The notes under the pieces were generated by a model. It saw nothing but the letters and a program-made list of their open reading frames with translations. It made no database searches and had not been told where the DNA came from. A DNA stretch of 64,000 nt. Source: Candidatus Flexicrinis affinis (GTDB taxonomy: Bacteria > Chloroflexota > Anaerolineae > Aggregatilineales > Phototrophicaceae). Below, in pieces: positions 1 to 8,753 of this stretch (positions within the stretch are counted from its first letter, which is position 1; each line of letters starts with the position of its first letter). The position numbers were made by a program, and so were the translations under genes. Location of the stretch: NCBI GenBank assembly GCA_016716525.1, contig JADJWE010000001.1, forward strand, positions 682,001-746,000. Reading direction: 5' to 3'.

Positions 1-16
1 TGCTTCCGCCTCAGCC

Positions 17-793
17 ATGAGCGCCGCACAGGGGAGTGAATCGTTGAACGACACACCGCGCCCGTACCTTTCGATCGTGATTCCTGCCCACAACGAGGAA
101 ACGCGGCTTCCCCGCGCACTCGAGCGAATCGACGCGTTTCTCAAGACTCAACCGTATACGGCCGAGGTCGTGGTCGTCGAGAATGGCAGCAGCGACCGGA
201 CGTTCGAGGTCGCCCGCGAGCATGCGGTACGCCTGCCGTATGTCCGCCCGATGCAGGTCGATACGCGCGGCAAGGGTTTGGCCGTGAAGGCCGGCATGTT
301 GGCGGCGACCGGCGACTTCCGTTTCATCTGCGACACCGACTTATCGATGCCCATTGAGGACATTGTCCGCTTTCTGCCCCCACAGACCGAGGGCTACGAC
401 GTGATGATCGCCACCCGCGAAGGGCCGGGCAGCGAGCGCGTGGGGGAACCGGCCTATCGGCATTTCATGGGTCGAATCAACAATTTCATCATCAAACTGT
501 TCGCCGTACGCGAGTTTGAGGACACGCAGTGTGGCTTCAAGATGTTCAACCGCGCCGCAGCCGACGACCTGTTCGAAGTGCAGCTCATGACCGGCATCGG
601 GTTCGATGTCGAGCTGATCTTTATCGCGCTGCGCCGGGGCTACAAGATTAAGGAAATTCCGATCACTTGGTACTTCGACGCCGACAGCCGTATGCGGCTG
701 GTTCAAGATTCGCTGCGCATGCTGCAAGAGATCTGGCAGATACGGCGCAACTGGAGCAAGGGCCTGTATGCCCGGCGTGGGAACGACGGCTAG
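17..793 (+). CDS. Glycosyltransferase family 2 (dolichyl-phosphate glucosyltransferase-like)
   Basis: A 258-residue GT-A glycosyltransferase. The nucleotide-sugar fold opens with SIVIPAHNEE (about residues 19-28), the metal-binding DxD motif is D106-T-D108, and DTQCGFKMF with a later ITWYFDADSRM stretch match the ALG5/dolichyl-phosphate glucosyltransferase-like branch of GT2. Such enzymes load a sugar from UDP- or GDP-sugar onto a polyprenyl phosphate at the inner face of the membrane. No membrane segment is visible in this copy. The ATG at 17 gives a sensible N terminus, but the window edge hides any upstream start. It overlaps the following rnhB by 26 bases, so the two are probably co-transcribed. 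Sugar donor and acceptor are not determined. Confidence 0.85.
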   Translation: MSAAQGSESLNDTPRPYLSIVIPAHNEETRLPRALERIDAFLKTQPYTAEVVVVENGSSDRTFEVAREHAVRLPYVRPMQVDTRGKGLAVKAGMLAATGDFRFICDTDLSMPIEDIVRFLPPQTEGYDVMIATREGPGSERVGEPAYRHFMGRINNFIIKLFAVREFEDTQCGFKMFNRAAADDLFEVQLMTGIGFDVELIFIALRRGYKIKEIPITWYFDADSRMRLVQDSLRMLQEIWQIRRNWSKGLYARRGNDG

Positions 794-1436
794 CCTGTCG
801 ATCGAGCGCGGCCTGTGGGCGGAAGGCTGCCGCTGTATCACCGGAATCGACGAAGCGGGGCGCGGTGCGTGGGCAGGGCCGGTTGCCGCTGCTGCGGTCG
901 CGCTGCCGGCAGGGCATGAACGGGACCTAATGACGGTGTTGGACGGCGCACGCGACAGCAAGACAATGTCGGCCGCAGAGCGCGGCCGGCTCGCGGGCGT
1001 CATCAAAACGACTGCGCTGGCGTGGGGTATCGGCAGCGCGAGCGCGGCGGAGATCGACGAGATCGGGATTGTGCCGGCGACGCGCGAGGCGATGCGCCGC
1101 GCGCTCATCGAGCTGATCGGCAGCGGTACGAGTCCTGATGTGCTGCTTCTGGACTACATCACACTGCCCGAGTCGCCGGCAGCGTGCCGGCAGATCAGCC
1201 GCGCCAAGATGGACGCGCTGTCATTGAGCGTGGCGTGCGCCAGCATCCTCGCCAAAGATTGGCGAGACGGGGTTATGGCCGAGTTGGATGAACTACACCC
1301 GGGTTACGGATTCCGGACCAACAAAGGGTACGGCGGCGACAGCCGGTCGCTCCACCGGCGCGCGCTCGATGCGCTCGGTCCGTCGCCGCAGCACCGCATG
1401 ACGTTTAGGCCGCTTGTCCAAAGGCGGCTGTTGTGA
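768..1436 (+). CDS. rnhB: Ribonuclease HII
   Basis: A 222-residue RNase HII, which cleaves the RNA strand of RNA-DNA hybrids and removes misincorporated ribonucleotides. The DEDD active site is visible: D28 and E29 in GIDEAGRG, D130 in LLLDY, and D168 in the ILAKDWRD helix. DSKTMS at 64-69 is the usual substrate-contact loop. The N terminus carries about 20 residues more than many homologues before GIDEAGRG, so the start is uncertain (a GTG at 777 is an alternative). It overlaps the gene upstream, and its stop overlaps the GTG of the downstream glycosyltransferase in a GTGA arrangement, suggesting translational coupling. Confidence 0.92.
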   Translation: MPGVGTTASLSIERGLWAEGCRCITGIDEAGRGAWAGPVAAAAVALPAGHERDLMTVLDGARDSKTMSAAERGRLAGVIKTTALAWGIGSASAAEIDEIGIVPATREAMRRALIELIGSGTSPDVLLLDYITLPESPAACRQISRAKMDALSLSVACASILAKDWRDGVMAELDELHPGYGFRTNKGYGGDSRSLHRRALDALGPSPQHRMTFRPLVQRRLL

Positions 1437-2533
1437 ACGTCACGCTGGTGCACGACTGGCTCAACCAGATGGGCGGGGCGGAAGACGTGCTGCTCGAACT
1501 TGCGGCCATGTACCCGGAGAACCCGATCTACACCAGCATCTACGATCCGGCGCAGCTTCCCGCCGCGTTCGACGCGCTCGACATCCGTCCGCTCTGGATG
1601 GATCGCCTGCCGTCGGTCCACCGCAAGCACCAGCGCTATCTGCCGCTGTACCCGTTAGCGTGGGGCGGCTTCGAGCCGCCGCCGACTGATATCGTGTTGA
1701 CCAACAAGTCGGGATTCTGTCACGGATTGCGCAAGCCGTCGGGTGCGGTCCACGTGTGCTATTGTCTTGCGCCGACGCGCTACGTATGGCAGTTCGATGC
1801 CTACATTCAGCGTGAAGGATTGGGTCGCGCGACGAGCGCCGCGCTTCGCCCGCTGATCTCGATGCTGCGGCACTGGGATTATGCTGCGGCGCAGCGAGTC
1901 GATCACTTCGTCGCGATTTCGACCGAAGTGCAGGAACGGATTCGTGCGTATTACAACCGCGAGTCGAAGATCATCTATCCGCCGGTCGATACGACACGCT
2001 TTTCGGCGGCACGCACCGACATTATCGGCGACTACTACCTGATCGTGTCGCGTCTGATCCCGTACAAGCGGATCGATCTGGCGGTCGCGGCGTGCACGAA
2101 ACTGGGCGTGAACCTGAAGATCGGCGGTCGCGGTCGCGATCTGGATCGCCTCAAGGCATTGGCTGGGCCGACCGTCGAGTTCCTCGGCTATGTGCCGGAC
2201 GACGATTTACCCGATCTGATGGCACGCGCTAAGGCGTTTATCTTTCCCGGCTTCGAGGACTTCGGAATTACCCCGGTGCAGGCGCAGGCCGCCGGCCGGC
2301 CCGTTATCGCATACGCGTCTGGCGGCGCGCTCGATACGGTCGTGCCCGGACTGTCGGGTGTCCTGTTCGAGGAACAGACTGTCGATTCGCTGGCAGATGC
2401 GCTGTCGGCCTTTGACGCGACGGCGTACGACCCGGCGGCGATGCAAGCGCATGCGCGCACATTCGACCGGGCAGTGTTCCGCGAAGAACTGGCGGCATTT
2501 GTCGCGTCGGCATGGCGCGCTCGCGACGGCTGA
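1433..2533 (+). CDS. Glycosyltransferase family 4 (WbaZ-like)
   Basis: A 366-residue GT-B glycosyltransferase. The N-terminal domain starts LVHDWLNQMGGAEDVL, typical of WbaZ-like mannosyltransferases. The C-terminal GT4 donor-binding domain contains a YYLIVSRLIPYKRID segment and FPGFEDFGITPVQAQAAGRP with the ExFG..PvE-like nucleotide-sugar site. The start is GTG at 1433, overlapping the rnhB stop by four bases. With the GT2 gene at the window start it probably belongs to a polysaccharide or glycolipid assembly locus extending upstream of the window. The exact sugar is unknown. Confidence 0.88.
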   Translation: MNVTLVHDWLNQMGGAEDVLLELAAMYPENPIYTSIYDPAQLPAAFDALDIRPLWMDRLPSVHRKHQRYLPLYPLAWGGFEPPPTDIVLTNKSGFCHGLRKPSGAVHVCYCLAPTRYVWQFDAYIQREGLGRATSAALRPLISMLRHWDYAAAQRVDHFVAISTEVQERIRAYYNRESKIIYPPVDTTRFSAARTDIIGDYYLIVSRLIPYKRIDLAVAACTKLGVNLKIGGRGRDLDRLKALAGPTVEFLGYVPDDDLPDLMARAKAFIFPGFEDFGITPVQAQAAGRPVIAYASGGALDTVVPGLSGVLFEEQTVDSLADALSAFDATAYDPAAMQAHARTFDRAVFREELAAFVASAWRARDG

Positions 2534-2536
2534 TCG

Positions 2537-2542
2537 TATAAT
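2537..2542 (+). promoter_or_regulatory. Candidate -10 element
   Basis: A perfect TATAAT lies immediately after the glycosyltransferase stop and 46 bases before the small membrane-protein start at 2589. No convincing -35 hexamer is visible at 16-18 bases upstream, so this is only a weak promoter candidate. Confidence 0.3.
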
Positions 2543-2588
2543 GGAACTAACTTGAGCCGGAACGGACTTGTACGCTAAGGATACATGA

Positions 2589-2765
2589 ATGATGAGTCAG
2601 GCACGTTCCCCGCTTTCCAGTCAGGAGCGCCAGCAGATTCGCGCGCTGGCACGTTTCCTCTTGTTCGTGCTGATTGCCATCGCGTTGGCGGCGGTCGCGA
2701 TCTCCGTGATCGTCAGCCTCGTGAACGGTCAGCCTGACGCCATCGTGGCGACATCGACGCCATAG
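2589..2765 (+). CDS. Small single-pass membrane protein
   Basis: A 58-codon reading frame between the glycosyltransferase and the DUF309 gene. It begins ATG ATG AGT at 2589 and ends TAG at 2763-2765. The translation has a polar N-terminal stretch (SSQERQQIRALARF), one strongly hydrophobic helix (about residues 23-46, LLFVLIAIALAAVAISVIVS) and a short polar tail ending in TSTP. The ending resembles the stub of the Thr/Pro linkers common in this genome. It fills the gap neatly, ends 3 bases before the next GTG start, and a TATAAT lies upstream. No family recognised. Its existence is inferred from fit and composition. Confidence 0.55.
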   Translation: MMSQARSPLSSQERQQIRALARFLLFVLIAIALAAVAISVIVSLVNGQPDAIVATSTP

Positions 2766-2768
2766 CCG

Positions 2769-3194
2769 GTGCCGCGCGATTTCCAGCCCAGCGCCGAGTG
2801 GCGGGCGCGCATGGAACACGACTGCGGGTGCGCCCTGCCCGCAGAGGCTCGCGAGGCGATCGCGCTGTTCAACGCCGGCGAATACTACAAACAGCATGAC
2901 GCGTTGGAAGCGCTGTGGGCGGCGACGGAGTCACCGGTTCGCGAGTTGTATCGCGCCATCCTGCAGATCGGAATTGCGTATTATCACGTCGAAGGCGGCA
3001 ACTGGCGCGGCGCGCTGAAAATGCTGGATCGGGGGCTTCGCTGGGCGGACTTCGCACCCGAGACGTGCCAGGGTGTCGATGTCGAGGCTCTGCGTCGGAA
3101 CGCGCGCCGCTTACGCCGGGCGATTGCCGAGGCTGGGCCAGACCGTCTGGACACCGTAGATCGTGCGCTGCTGACGCCTGTCCCGATGGTCTAG
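2769..3194 (+). CDS. DUF309 domain-containing protein
   Basis: A 141-residue protein with the DUF309 signature, a small helical domain of unknown function: FNAGEYYKQHDALEALW near residues 36-52, followed by a YRAILQIGIAYYH helix and GNWRGALKML. The conserved H and E of the QHDALE helix are present. Start is GTG at 2769, three bases after the stop of the small membrane protein, so the two are probably co-transcribed. The biochemical role of the family is not established. Confidence 0.8.
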   Translation: MPRDFQPSAEWRARMEHDCGCALPAEAREAIALFNAGEYYKQHDALEALWAATESPVRELYRAILQIGIAYYHVEGGNWRGALKMLDRGLRWADFAPETCQGVDVEALRRNARRLRRAIAEAGPDRLDTVDRALLTPVPMV

Positions 3195-3201
3195 CGGGGC
3201 G

Positions 3202-3648
3202 CTACTGCTCGACGTAGAGCGACTTAATGTCGGCGTCCGTGAGGGTGTCCGAGTCCGCACGGTCGGCAAGCCGCTGGCACATGGCGTACATACGGTCGAT
3301 GGTCGGGCGCGGCACGATGCCGGAGCCAATCGGCTGGTCGAGGAATAAGGCGCCGATGCCGCGAATGGGCAGCACTACGTAGATGCGCAAGTTCTTGATG
3401 CTGGTGTTCGTGCTGGGGGCCTCGGTCGGGTCGATGAACGTGTTGTTGCTCAGGACCAACTGCCCGCTCGAAAGCGCGCGCCGCACAAGGCTGTGCATAT
3501 ACTCGCTGATGTCTGGCGAGGCCGTACTGTGGCTGTCGAGCACCGCATGCTCAACCAGCGCGCCTTCGCTGTCAAACGCATAGGCACGATCAACCCGCGT
3601 TTCGCCAATCGCGAACCGAACCATCCGCGTCAGGACATTTTCAGACAT
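3202..3648 (-). CDS. GAF-like domain protein
   Basis: A 148-residue soluble protein. I chose the ATG at 3648 because AGGGGAA lies just upstream of it. A longer in-frame extension to 3738 lacks such a site. The centre and C-terminal half read like a small GAF or sensor fold: RALSSGQLVLSNN, then a strand-rich segment NLRIYVVLPIRGIGALFLDQ and a helix with MYAMCQRLADRA. No output domain is present. It is divergent from the SPFH gene and converges with the DUF309 gene (7-base gap). Assignment to the GAF superfamily is by pattern only. Confidence 0.55.
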   Translation of the reverse strand: MSENVLTRMVRFAIGETRVDRAYAFDSEGALVEHAVLDSHSTASPDISEYMHSLVRRALSSGQLVLSNNTFIDPTEAPSTNTSIKNLRIYVVLPIRGIGALFLDQPIGSGIVPRPTIDRMYAMCQRLADRADSDTLTDADIKSLYVEQ

Positions 3649-3780
3649 GGTTCCCCTAATGCATCGGCGCGCAGCCGGGTTTTCCCAATGCGAGCATAGT
3701 ACCACATTTGGCCTCAGGCTGACTACGCCCCCAACCAATGAGGGCTTGGGCGTGTCCTCAGGAGATGCTCACGGTCGTCA

Positions 3781-3789
3781 TGATATAAT
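3781..3789 (+). promoter_or_regulatory. Extended -10 promoter of the SPFH gene
   Basis: TGATATAAT, an extended -10 (TGn plus perfect TATAAT), lies 56 bases before the SPFH start in the divergent intergenic region. No clear -35 is visible, as expected for an extended -10 promoter. A strong Shine-Dalgarno GGGAGG follows just before the ATG at 3845. Confidence 0.55.
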
Positions 3790-3844
3790 CGGCCGCTGTT
3801 GTGAACGTATGGCTCCGCTTCGGTGAGCTTTTCGGGAGGTTGTA

Positions 3845-4885
3845 ATGATGGGTGGCATTGGCGGGTTACTCGGCGCAGTTGCGGCCGTAGCGTTTCTTCT
3901 GTTCCTTGGTGGTATCGGCTTGATCGTCGTTTGGTCTTCGCAGAACCGCCCCGTACGCGGGCTGATTCCGCTGGTGGTGATCGCTCTGATCGCGGGTCTT
4001 GGTCTGTCGCTCGTCAGTCAAGGCGTGATCGTCGTCGAGCCTCAGCAGGTCGCGGTCGTATTCCAGACGTTCACCGGTGACCTCGATACGCCGCGGCGCT
4101 CCGGGACGCACATCATCGTTCCAGTGCTGCAAGAAGCCACGATCTACCCGATCAGCTTCCAGCAGTACACGATGTCCGGGGTTGCGGAAGAAGCCTCGAG
4201 AAGTGGAGACGATGCCGTTCAGGTGCGTACGATCGACGGCCAGGAAGTGCTGCTGGATGTGACCGTCATCTATCGCATCGACCCGCAGAACGTCAATATT
4301 GTGCACGAACGTTGGCAGAATCGGTATGAGGATGACCTGATCCGCCCGGTGCTGCGCGGCTTCGTCCGCGATGCGGTGAGCGGTTTCCGTGCCGAGGCTG
4401 TCTATGCCGACAGCCGTACGGTAATTCAAGAGGCGATCGAAGAAGCCACACGTCAGCGGCTTGAAGAAGAAGGCTTCGAGGTCTCTGACCTGATTATCCG
4501 CAACGTGACGTTCAGCAACGAGGAATTCGCGCAGTCCATCGAGCGCGTGCAGATTGCCGAGCGGCAGGCACAGGAAGCAGCCTTCCGCGTACAGCAGGAA
4601 GAGCAGGAAGCCGAGCGTGTGCGCGTGACCGCGCAGGGTGCACGTGACGCAGCCATCGCTCGCGCTGAAGGTGAGGCGGAAGGAATCCGCTTGCTCGCAC
4701 AAGCTCAGGCCGAAGCGCTTGCGCTCGTGAGCGAACAGCTTGCCGCCAACCCGCTGCTTATCCAGTACGAATACATTCGCAATCTGTCGGACAACGTCGG
4801 GATTGCGCTTGTACCCAGCAACAGTCCATTCCTGTTCGACCTTGAGTCGCTCTCTAACGCGGCGACGGCGACGGGCGGCAATTAG
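3845..4885 (+). CDS. SPFH/prohibitin-family membrane protein
   Basis: A 346-residue SPFH (stomatin/prohibitin/HflC) protein. Two hydrophobic segments lie at about residues 8-31 and 41-59. They are followed by the SPFH domain starting VVEPQQVAVVFQTFTGDL and containing the typical VQVRTIDGQEVLLDVTVIYRI strand region. A long charged coiled coil (about 190-300, rich in EEATRQRLEEEGF and RQAQEAAFRVQQEEQEAERV) follows, then a short tail. Family members form ring or cage assemblies in membrane microdomains and modulate membrane proteases. It has its own promoter and a terminator after it, so it appears monocistronic. It lacks an NfeD or HflK partner nearby, so the exact subfamily role is open. Confidence 0.85.
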   Translation: MMGGIGGLLGAVAAVAFLLFLGGIGLIVVWSSQNRPVRGLIPLVVIALIAGLGLSLVSQGVIVVEPQQVAVVFQTFTGDLDTPRRSGTHIIVPVLQEATIYPISFQQYTMSGVAEEASRSGDDAVQVRTIDGQEVLLDVTVIYRIDPQNVNIVHERWQNRYEDDLIRPVLRGFVRDAVSGFRAEAVYADSRTVIQEAIEEATRQRLEEEGFEVSDLIIRNVTFSNEEFAQSIERVQIAERQAQEAAFRVQQEEQEAERVRVTAQGARDAAIARAEGEAEGIRLLAQAQAEALALVSEQLAANPLLIQYEYIRNLSDNVGIALVPSNSPFLFDLESLSNAATATGGN

Positions 4886-4934
4886 CTCGCTCGGCCAGCC
4901 CGTCGTGGGAGGACTCAACAACCTGATATCTCAC

Positions 4935-4963
4935 ACCCCGTCCGGTCAACCGGACGGGGTTTC
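4935..4963 (+). terminator. Rho-independent terminator after SPFH gene
   Basis: ACCCCGTCCGG and its complement CCGGACGGGGT form an 11-bp stem with a TCAA loop, followed by TTTC. It lies between the SPFH stop and the mutS2 start. The T-tract is short. Confidence 0.7.
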
Positions 4964-4981
4964 ACGATGGGCACATAACAC

Positions 4982-7393
4982 ATGATCGACGAGAAGTCAC
5001 TCAAGACTCTGGAATATCACAAGGTCCTCGAAAAGCTGATCGAGTTCACGTCTTTCAGCGGCAGCGCGGAGTTGGTGCGCGAACTGCGCCCGACCGACCG
5101 CTACGACGAGGCAGAAACATGGCAGCGCGAGACAGCCGAAGCCCGCGCGATGTTCGCCGACAAGGTCAACATCTCGCTTGGCGGCGTCTTCGACGTGCGC
5201 GACCTCGCCATCGGCGCGCAGCGCAGCGTCATCATCGAAGCGTCCGACCTGCTTAGCATCCGGTCGACCATGCGCCGCGCAACGACCATCAAACGTTCGT
5301 TGGGCCGCATGAAGTCGATGTATCCGATGCTGTCCGATCTGGCACAGCAGGCCGAGGAATGTATCGACCTACAGGATGCAATTGCAGCGGCGATCGACGA
5401 CAACGCCGAGGTGAAGGACACGGCGAGCGCGCGCCTAGCGGTCATCCGGCGCGATCTCAAGATCGCGTTCGACCGTCTGCAGACGAAGCTCAACCGCCTC
5501 CTCAACTCTCACGCCAAGTCCGGTTTCCTGCAGGAACAACTTATCACGCAGCGTAACGGACGTTATGTCATCCCGATCAAAGCCGATCACAAAGGCAAGA
5601 TTCCTGGCATCGTGCATGACTCGTCGTCATCCGGCGCGACCCTGTTCATCGAGCCGATCGAAACGGTCGAACTGAACAATCAGTGGCGCGAGCTTCAGCT
5701 TGAGGAAGAGAAGGAAATCCGCCGGATACTGCTGGCGCTGACCGATCTGGTATCTACCGACAGCGAGCGCATCGTGCGAACAGTCGAGGTGCTGGCCTAC
5801 CTCGACCTCGTTTTAGCCAAGGCCCAGTATGCGGATCGAACCAAGTCCACGGAACCGACGCTGGTGCCGTTCATGGCCAAGCGTGGATCGTCGCCTGCGA
5901 CTGAAGGGCGGCACCCCGGCAGCACGATCGAGCTGCGCGGCGCGCGGCACCCGCTGCTCAAGGGCAACGTTGTCCCGATCGACGTGGAGTTCGATGCCGA
6001 CACATGGGTGCTTGTCATCACCGGCCCGAACACTGGCGGCAAGACGGTTGCCCTCAAGACCGTCGGCTTGATGGTGGCGCTGGCGCAAAGCGGGATGCAT
6101 CTGCCAGCGGAGTTTGCCAAGCTGAGCGTGTTCGACGCGATGTTTGCGGATATTGGCGACGAGCAGAGCATCGAACAGTCGCTTTCGACGTTCAGCTCGC
6201 ACTTGACCAATACCATCCGCATCCTCGACGCGGTCGATCAACACTCGCTCGTGCTGCTGGACGAACTGGGCGCGGGAACCGACCCGACCGAAGGCTCGGC
6301 GCTGGCCCGTGCGATCCTCAGCCACCTGCTTGATCGGCAGGTGACGACAATGGTCACTACGCATCACCCGGAACTGAAGGTCTACAGCGTCGAGACGCCG
6401 GGCGTACGCAATGCCAGCGTCGAGTTTGACCTCGAAACACTCGCGCCGACCTACCGCCTGATCGTCGGGTTGCCCGGGCGCTCGAACGCGCTTGCGATTG
6501 CCCGCCGGCTTGGGCTGGGCGAGTCGATCATCGAAGCGGCGCGGGGCATGGTTGCCACCGAGGACTTGATCGCCGACGATCTGCTTGACGAGATCCACCG
6601 CACGCGCGAGATGATCCGCCGGCAGAACGAAGAGGCCGCCGCCCTGCGTCAGGAATTGCAGGAGCAGCGGGATTCGCTGCAAGCGCGGCTGGACAAGATT
6701 GAAGACGAACGGCGCGACATCATCAACGCGGCACGCCGCAACGCCGAGACGGAATTGGCCGAGCTTCAGCGCGAGATTAAGCGCCTGCGCAGCGACATGC
6801 GCACGGCCGGGCTGCCTCTCGATGCGCTGCGATCCGTGCAGATGGGGGCTGATCGCCTGAACTCCCAGAACAGCGCGCCGGTCGAAAACGTCACCGAAGC
6901 GGTCGAACGCGACGAATGGCATCCGCGCCTCGGCGATACGGTCTGGTTGGCGACACTCAACATGGAAGGCGTCGTCACCGAGCTGTCGGGCAGCGATGTC
7001 GTTGTGCAGGTCGGCAAACTACGCGTCCGTGCCGACATCGGCGAACTGCAGAAGCGCGACGCCAGTAAGAAGCGCCAGATGAAGCGCGGTCAACCGCGCG
7101 TGTATGCCGAGACCGAGCCGAGCGTTCCGCGCGGAAAGTCGCCGGGGTTGGAGCTTGATCTGCGCGGGCAGCGAGTCGAAACGGCGTTGGAGCGGGTTGA
7201 TTGGTACGTGGATGCGGCCTACAACGCGGGTCTGCCGTTTGCGCGGATCATCCACGGCAAAGGTACGGGCGCGCTGCGCAAAGCGGTGCGTGAGTTTGTG
7301 GAGTCCCATCGGCTGATCAGCAAAGTCGAAACCGCGCATCCTAACGAGGGTGGCGACGGCGTAACGATCATCCACATGGTGCCGACCACCTAG
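4982..7393 (+). CDS. mutS2: Endonuclease MutS2 / ribosome quality-control MutS2
   Basis: An 803-residue MutS2, the usual length. The N-terminal core/lever region precedes the ABC-type ATPase with Walker A GPNTGGKT (about 348-355), the signature region QSLSTFSSHL and Walker B LVLLDELGAGTDPTE (about 423-437). A long coiled coil (about 515-620) is followed by a small beta-barrel (about 645-690). The C-terminal Smr nuclease domain (about 720-800) has LDLRG and HGKGTGALR. MutS2 suppresses homologous recombination and, in Firmicutes, binds collided ribosomes. The canonical MutS mismatch-recognition N domain is absent, as expected. Start ATG at 4982 has only a weak ribosome-binding site. It is flanked by hairpin terminators on both sides and so looks monocistronic. 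Confidence 0.95.
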   Translation: MIDEKSLKTLEYHKVLEKLIEFTSFSGSAELVRELRPTDRYDEAETWQRETAEARAMFADKVNISLGGVFDVRDLAIGAQRSVIIEASDLLSIRSTMRRATTIKRSLGRMKSMYPMLSDLAQQAEECIDLQDAIAAAIDDNAEVKDTASARLAVIRRDLKIAFDRLQTKLNRLLNSHAKSGFLQEQLITQRNGRYVIPIKADHKGKIPGIVHDSSSSGATLFIEPIETVELNNQWRELQLEEEKEIRRILLALTDLVSTDSERIVRTVEVLAYLDLVLAKAQYADRTKSTEPTLVPFMAKRGSSPATEGRHPGSTIELRGARHPLLKGNVVPIDVEFDADTWVLVITGPNTGGKTVALKTVGLMVALAQSGMHLPAEFAKLSVFDAMFADIGDEQSIEQSLSTFSSHLTNTIRILDAVDQHSLVLLDELGAGTDPTEGSALARAILSHLLDRQVTTMVTTHHPELKVYSVETPGVRNASVEFDLETLAPTYRLIVGLPGRSNALAIARRLGLGESIIEAARGMVATEDLIADDLLDEIHRTREMIRRQNEEAAALRQELQEQRDSLQARLDKIEDERRDIINAARRNAETELAELQREIKRLRSDMRTAGLPLDALRSVQMGADRLNSQNSAPVENVTEAVERDEWHPRLGDTVWLATLNMEGVVTELSGSDVVVQVGKLRVRADIGELQKRDASKKRQMKRGQPRVYAETEPSVPRGKSPGLELDLRGQRVETALERVDWYVDAAYNAGLPFARIIHGKGTGALRKAVREFVESHRLISKVETAHPNEGGDGVTIIHMVPTT

Positions 7394-7416
7394 CGCTTAC
7401 CCAACGTCGGCTGTTC

Positions 7417-7461
7417 AAACGACTGCCTCGTGCGTATTATTACGCTCAGGCAGTCGTTTTC
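7417..7461 (+). terminator. Strong Rho-independent terminator after mutS2
   Basis: AAACGACTGCCT at 7417-7428 pairs perfectly with AGGCAGTCGTTT at 7448-7459. Inside the loop GCGTA pairs with TACGC, giving a long two-step hairpin followed by TTTTCTTT. It separates mutS2 from the membrane-protein pair. Confidence 0.85.
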
Positions 7462-7476
7462 TTTCCCCACGGGTAC

Positions 7477-7857
7477 ATGGTTCGTTTTCTGCTTTCACTG
7501 ATTATCGGGTTGGTCATCGGTGTCATCGTTGGCCTTTACCTCGGCTGGTTCCAATTTCCGGTCGAGTATCTAGATAGTCCGATCAGCAGGCTCGACCCGC
7601 AGTATCGCGACACCTACACGGTGATGATCGCCAACGGCTATCGCAGCGACGGCGACGCGCTGGCAGCCATCGAGCGGCTGCGCGTGTTGGGCGTGCAGGA
7701 CGTGCCCGATTTCGTCTACCAGCAGGCCGAGCGCTACATCGCCAACTCGCGCGATCTACGTGACATCCGCGCCCTGATCGCGCTCAGCGAAGGGCTGGGC
7801 CGCACCTCTGCGCAGTTCGACTCCTACCGTCAGGCGACGGTGCCGGAGGGGGGATGA
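7477..7857 (+). CDS. Single-pass membrane protein of unknown function (first of a related pair)
   Basis: A 126-residue protein with an N-terminal membrane segment (about 4-24, glycine- and valine-rich), an aromatic juxtamembrane stretch, and a small helical extracytoplasmic domain. That domain is built around YRDTYTVMIANGYRSDGDAL and a helix AAIERLRVLG. The same pattern recurs in the next gene (RADYVVAIMVGYGYDGDLGA followed by AVARLLDLR), so the pair probably arose by duplication. The stop overlaps the next start by four bases (ATGA), implying coupled translation. No family recognised. Confidence 0.75.
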   Translation: MVRFLLSLIIGLVIGVIVGLYLGWFQFPVEYLDSPISRLDPQYRDTYTVMIANGYRSDGDALAAIERLRVLGVQDVPDFVYQQAERYIANSRDLRDIRALIALSEGLGRTSAQFDSYRQATVPEGG

Positions 7858-8753
7858 GCGCGCAGATTCCGCGTGACAGCCGATACTACCGTCCGCGCCG
7901 CGCGCTGTCGTGGGGAGCGTTGATCTTCGGGATTCTCGCGGGATTGGCCGGCGGATTGTACTGGGCTTGGCAGGTCGCGCCGGTCGAGGAGACCGACACG
8001 GCGCCGTGGCAGTTGAACGCCCAAAGTCGCGCTGACTATGTCGTGGCGATCATGGTCGGCTATGGATACGACGGCGACCTCGGTGCGGCGGTGGCACGCT
8101 TGCTTGACCTGCGCCCGCAAGGCGATCCGGTGCAGTACGTCGCCGATGTCGCGTGCGACCTGGCGCGCTCGGGCTATGTCGACAGCGCCAGCGGCGAGCG
8201 CGCGATCCGCACCATGATGACGTTCTACCGCAATCAAGGGCGGGCCGGATGCGCCGACCAGCTCATCCCGCTGTTCGTGGGTCCAACTCCGACCCCGCCG
8301 TCCACCGTATTTGAAATCCCGACCCTGCCGCCCCCGCCGACCAAGACCGCCACGCCGCCATCCGACGTGGGCGATCCGGGCAGCACGCCAGTGCGGGTCG
8401 TGCCGACGGTGGTGCCGCAAGGCGCCTTCGATATCGTCCGGCTTGAACGGTTCTGCGATGCGGACACGCCGGGCCTGATTACCGTGCAGGTGCAGGAGCG
8501 CGATGGAACTCCACTGCCCGGCCAGCGCGTGCGCGCAAGCTGGCGCGACGGCGAGAGCGTGTTTGTAACCGGCTTGAAACCTGGGCGAACACGTGACTAC
8601 GCCGATTTCGTAATGGAACCCGGTATCGGCTACACCGTCGATATGCCCGGCCAGAGCGATCCGTCACAGGTGATCACCAGCGAGTTGTGCAACGACGCGA
8701 CGGGCCAGAACACCAATTCATCGTACCGGGTGGTGTTCCGTCCTTCATTCTAG
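7854..8753 (+). CDS. Membrane-anchored protein with helical and beta-rich domains (second of a related pair)
   Basis: A 299-residue protein with one N-terminal membrane segment (about residues 20-42), then the helical module shared with the preceding gene (about 58-130). A Pro/Thr linker (about 140-190, TPTPPSTVFEIP) follows, then a C-terminal beta-rich domain containing GLITVQVQERDGTPLPGQRV, which resembles a carboxypeptidase-regulatory or Cna-B-like sandwich. Start ATG at 7854 overlaps the upstream stop. The 3' end overlaps the convergent esterase by four bases. Function unknown. Probably an exported envelope protein acting with its neighbour. Confidence 0.72.
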   Translation: MSAQIPRDSRYYRPRRALSWGALIFGILAGLAGGLYWAWQVAPVEETDTAPWQLNAQSRADYVVAIMVGYGYDGDLGAAVARLLDLRPQGDPVQYVADVACDLARSGYVDSASGERAIRTMMTFYRNQGRAGCADQLIPLFVGPTPTPPSTVFEIPTLPPPPTKTATPPSDVGDPGSTPVRVVPTVVPQGAFDIVRLERFCDADTPGLITVQVQERDGTPLPGQRVRASWRDGESVFVTGLKPGRTRDYADFVMEPGIGYTVDMPGQSDPSQVITSELCNDATGQNTNSSYRVVFRPSF

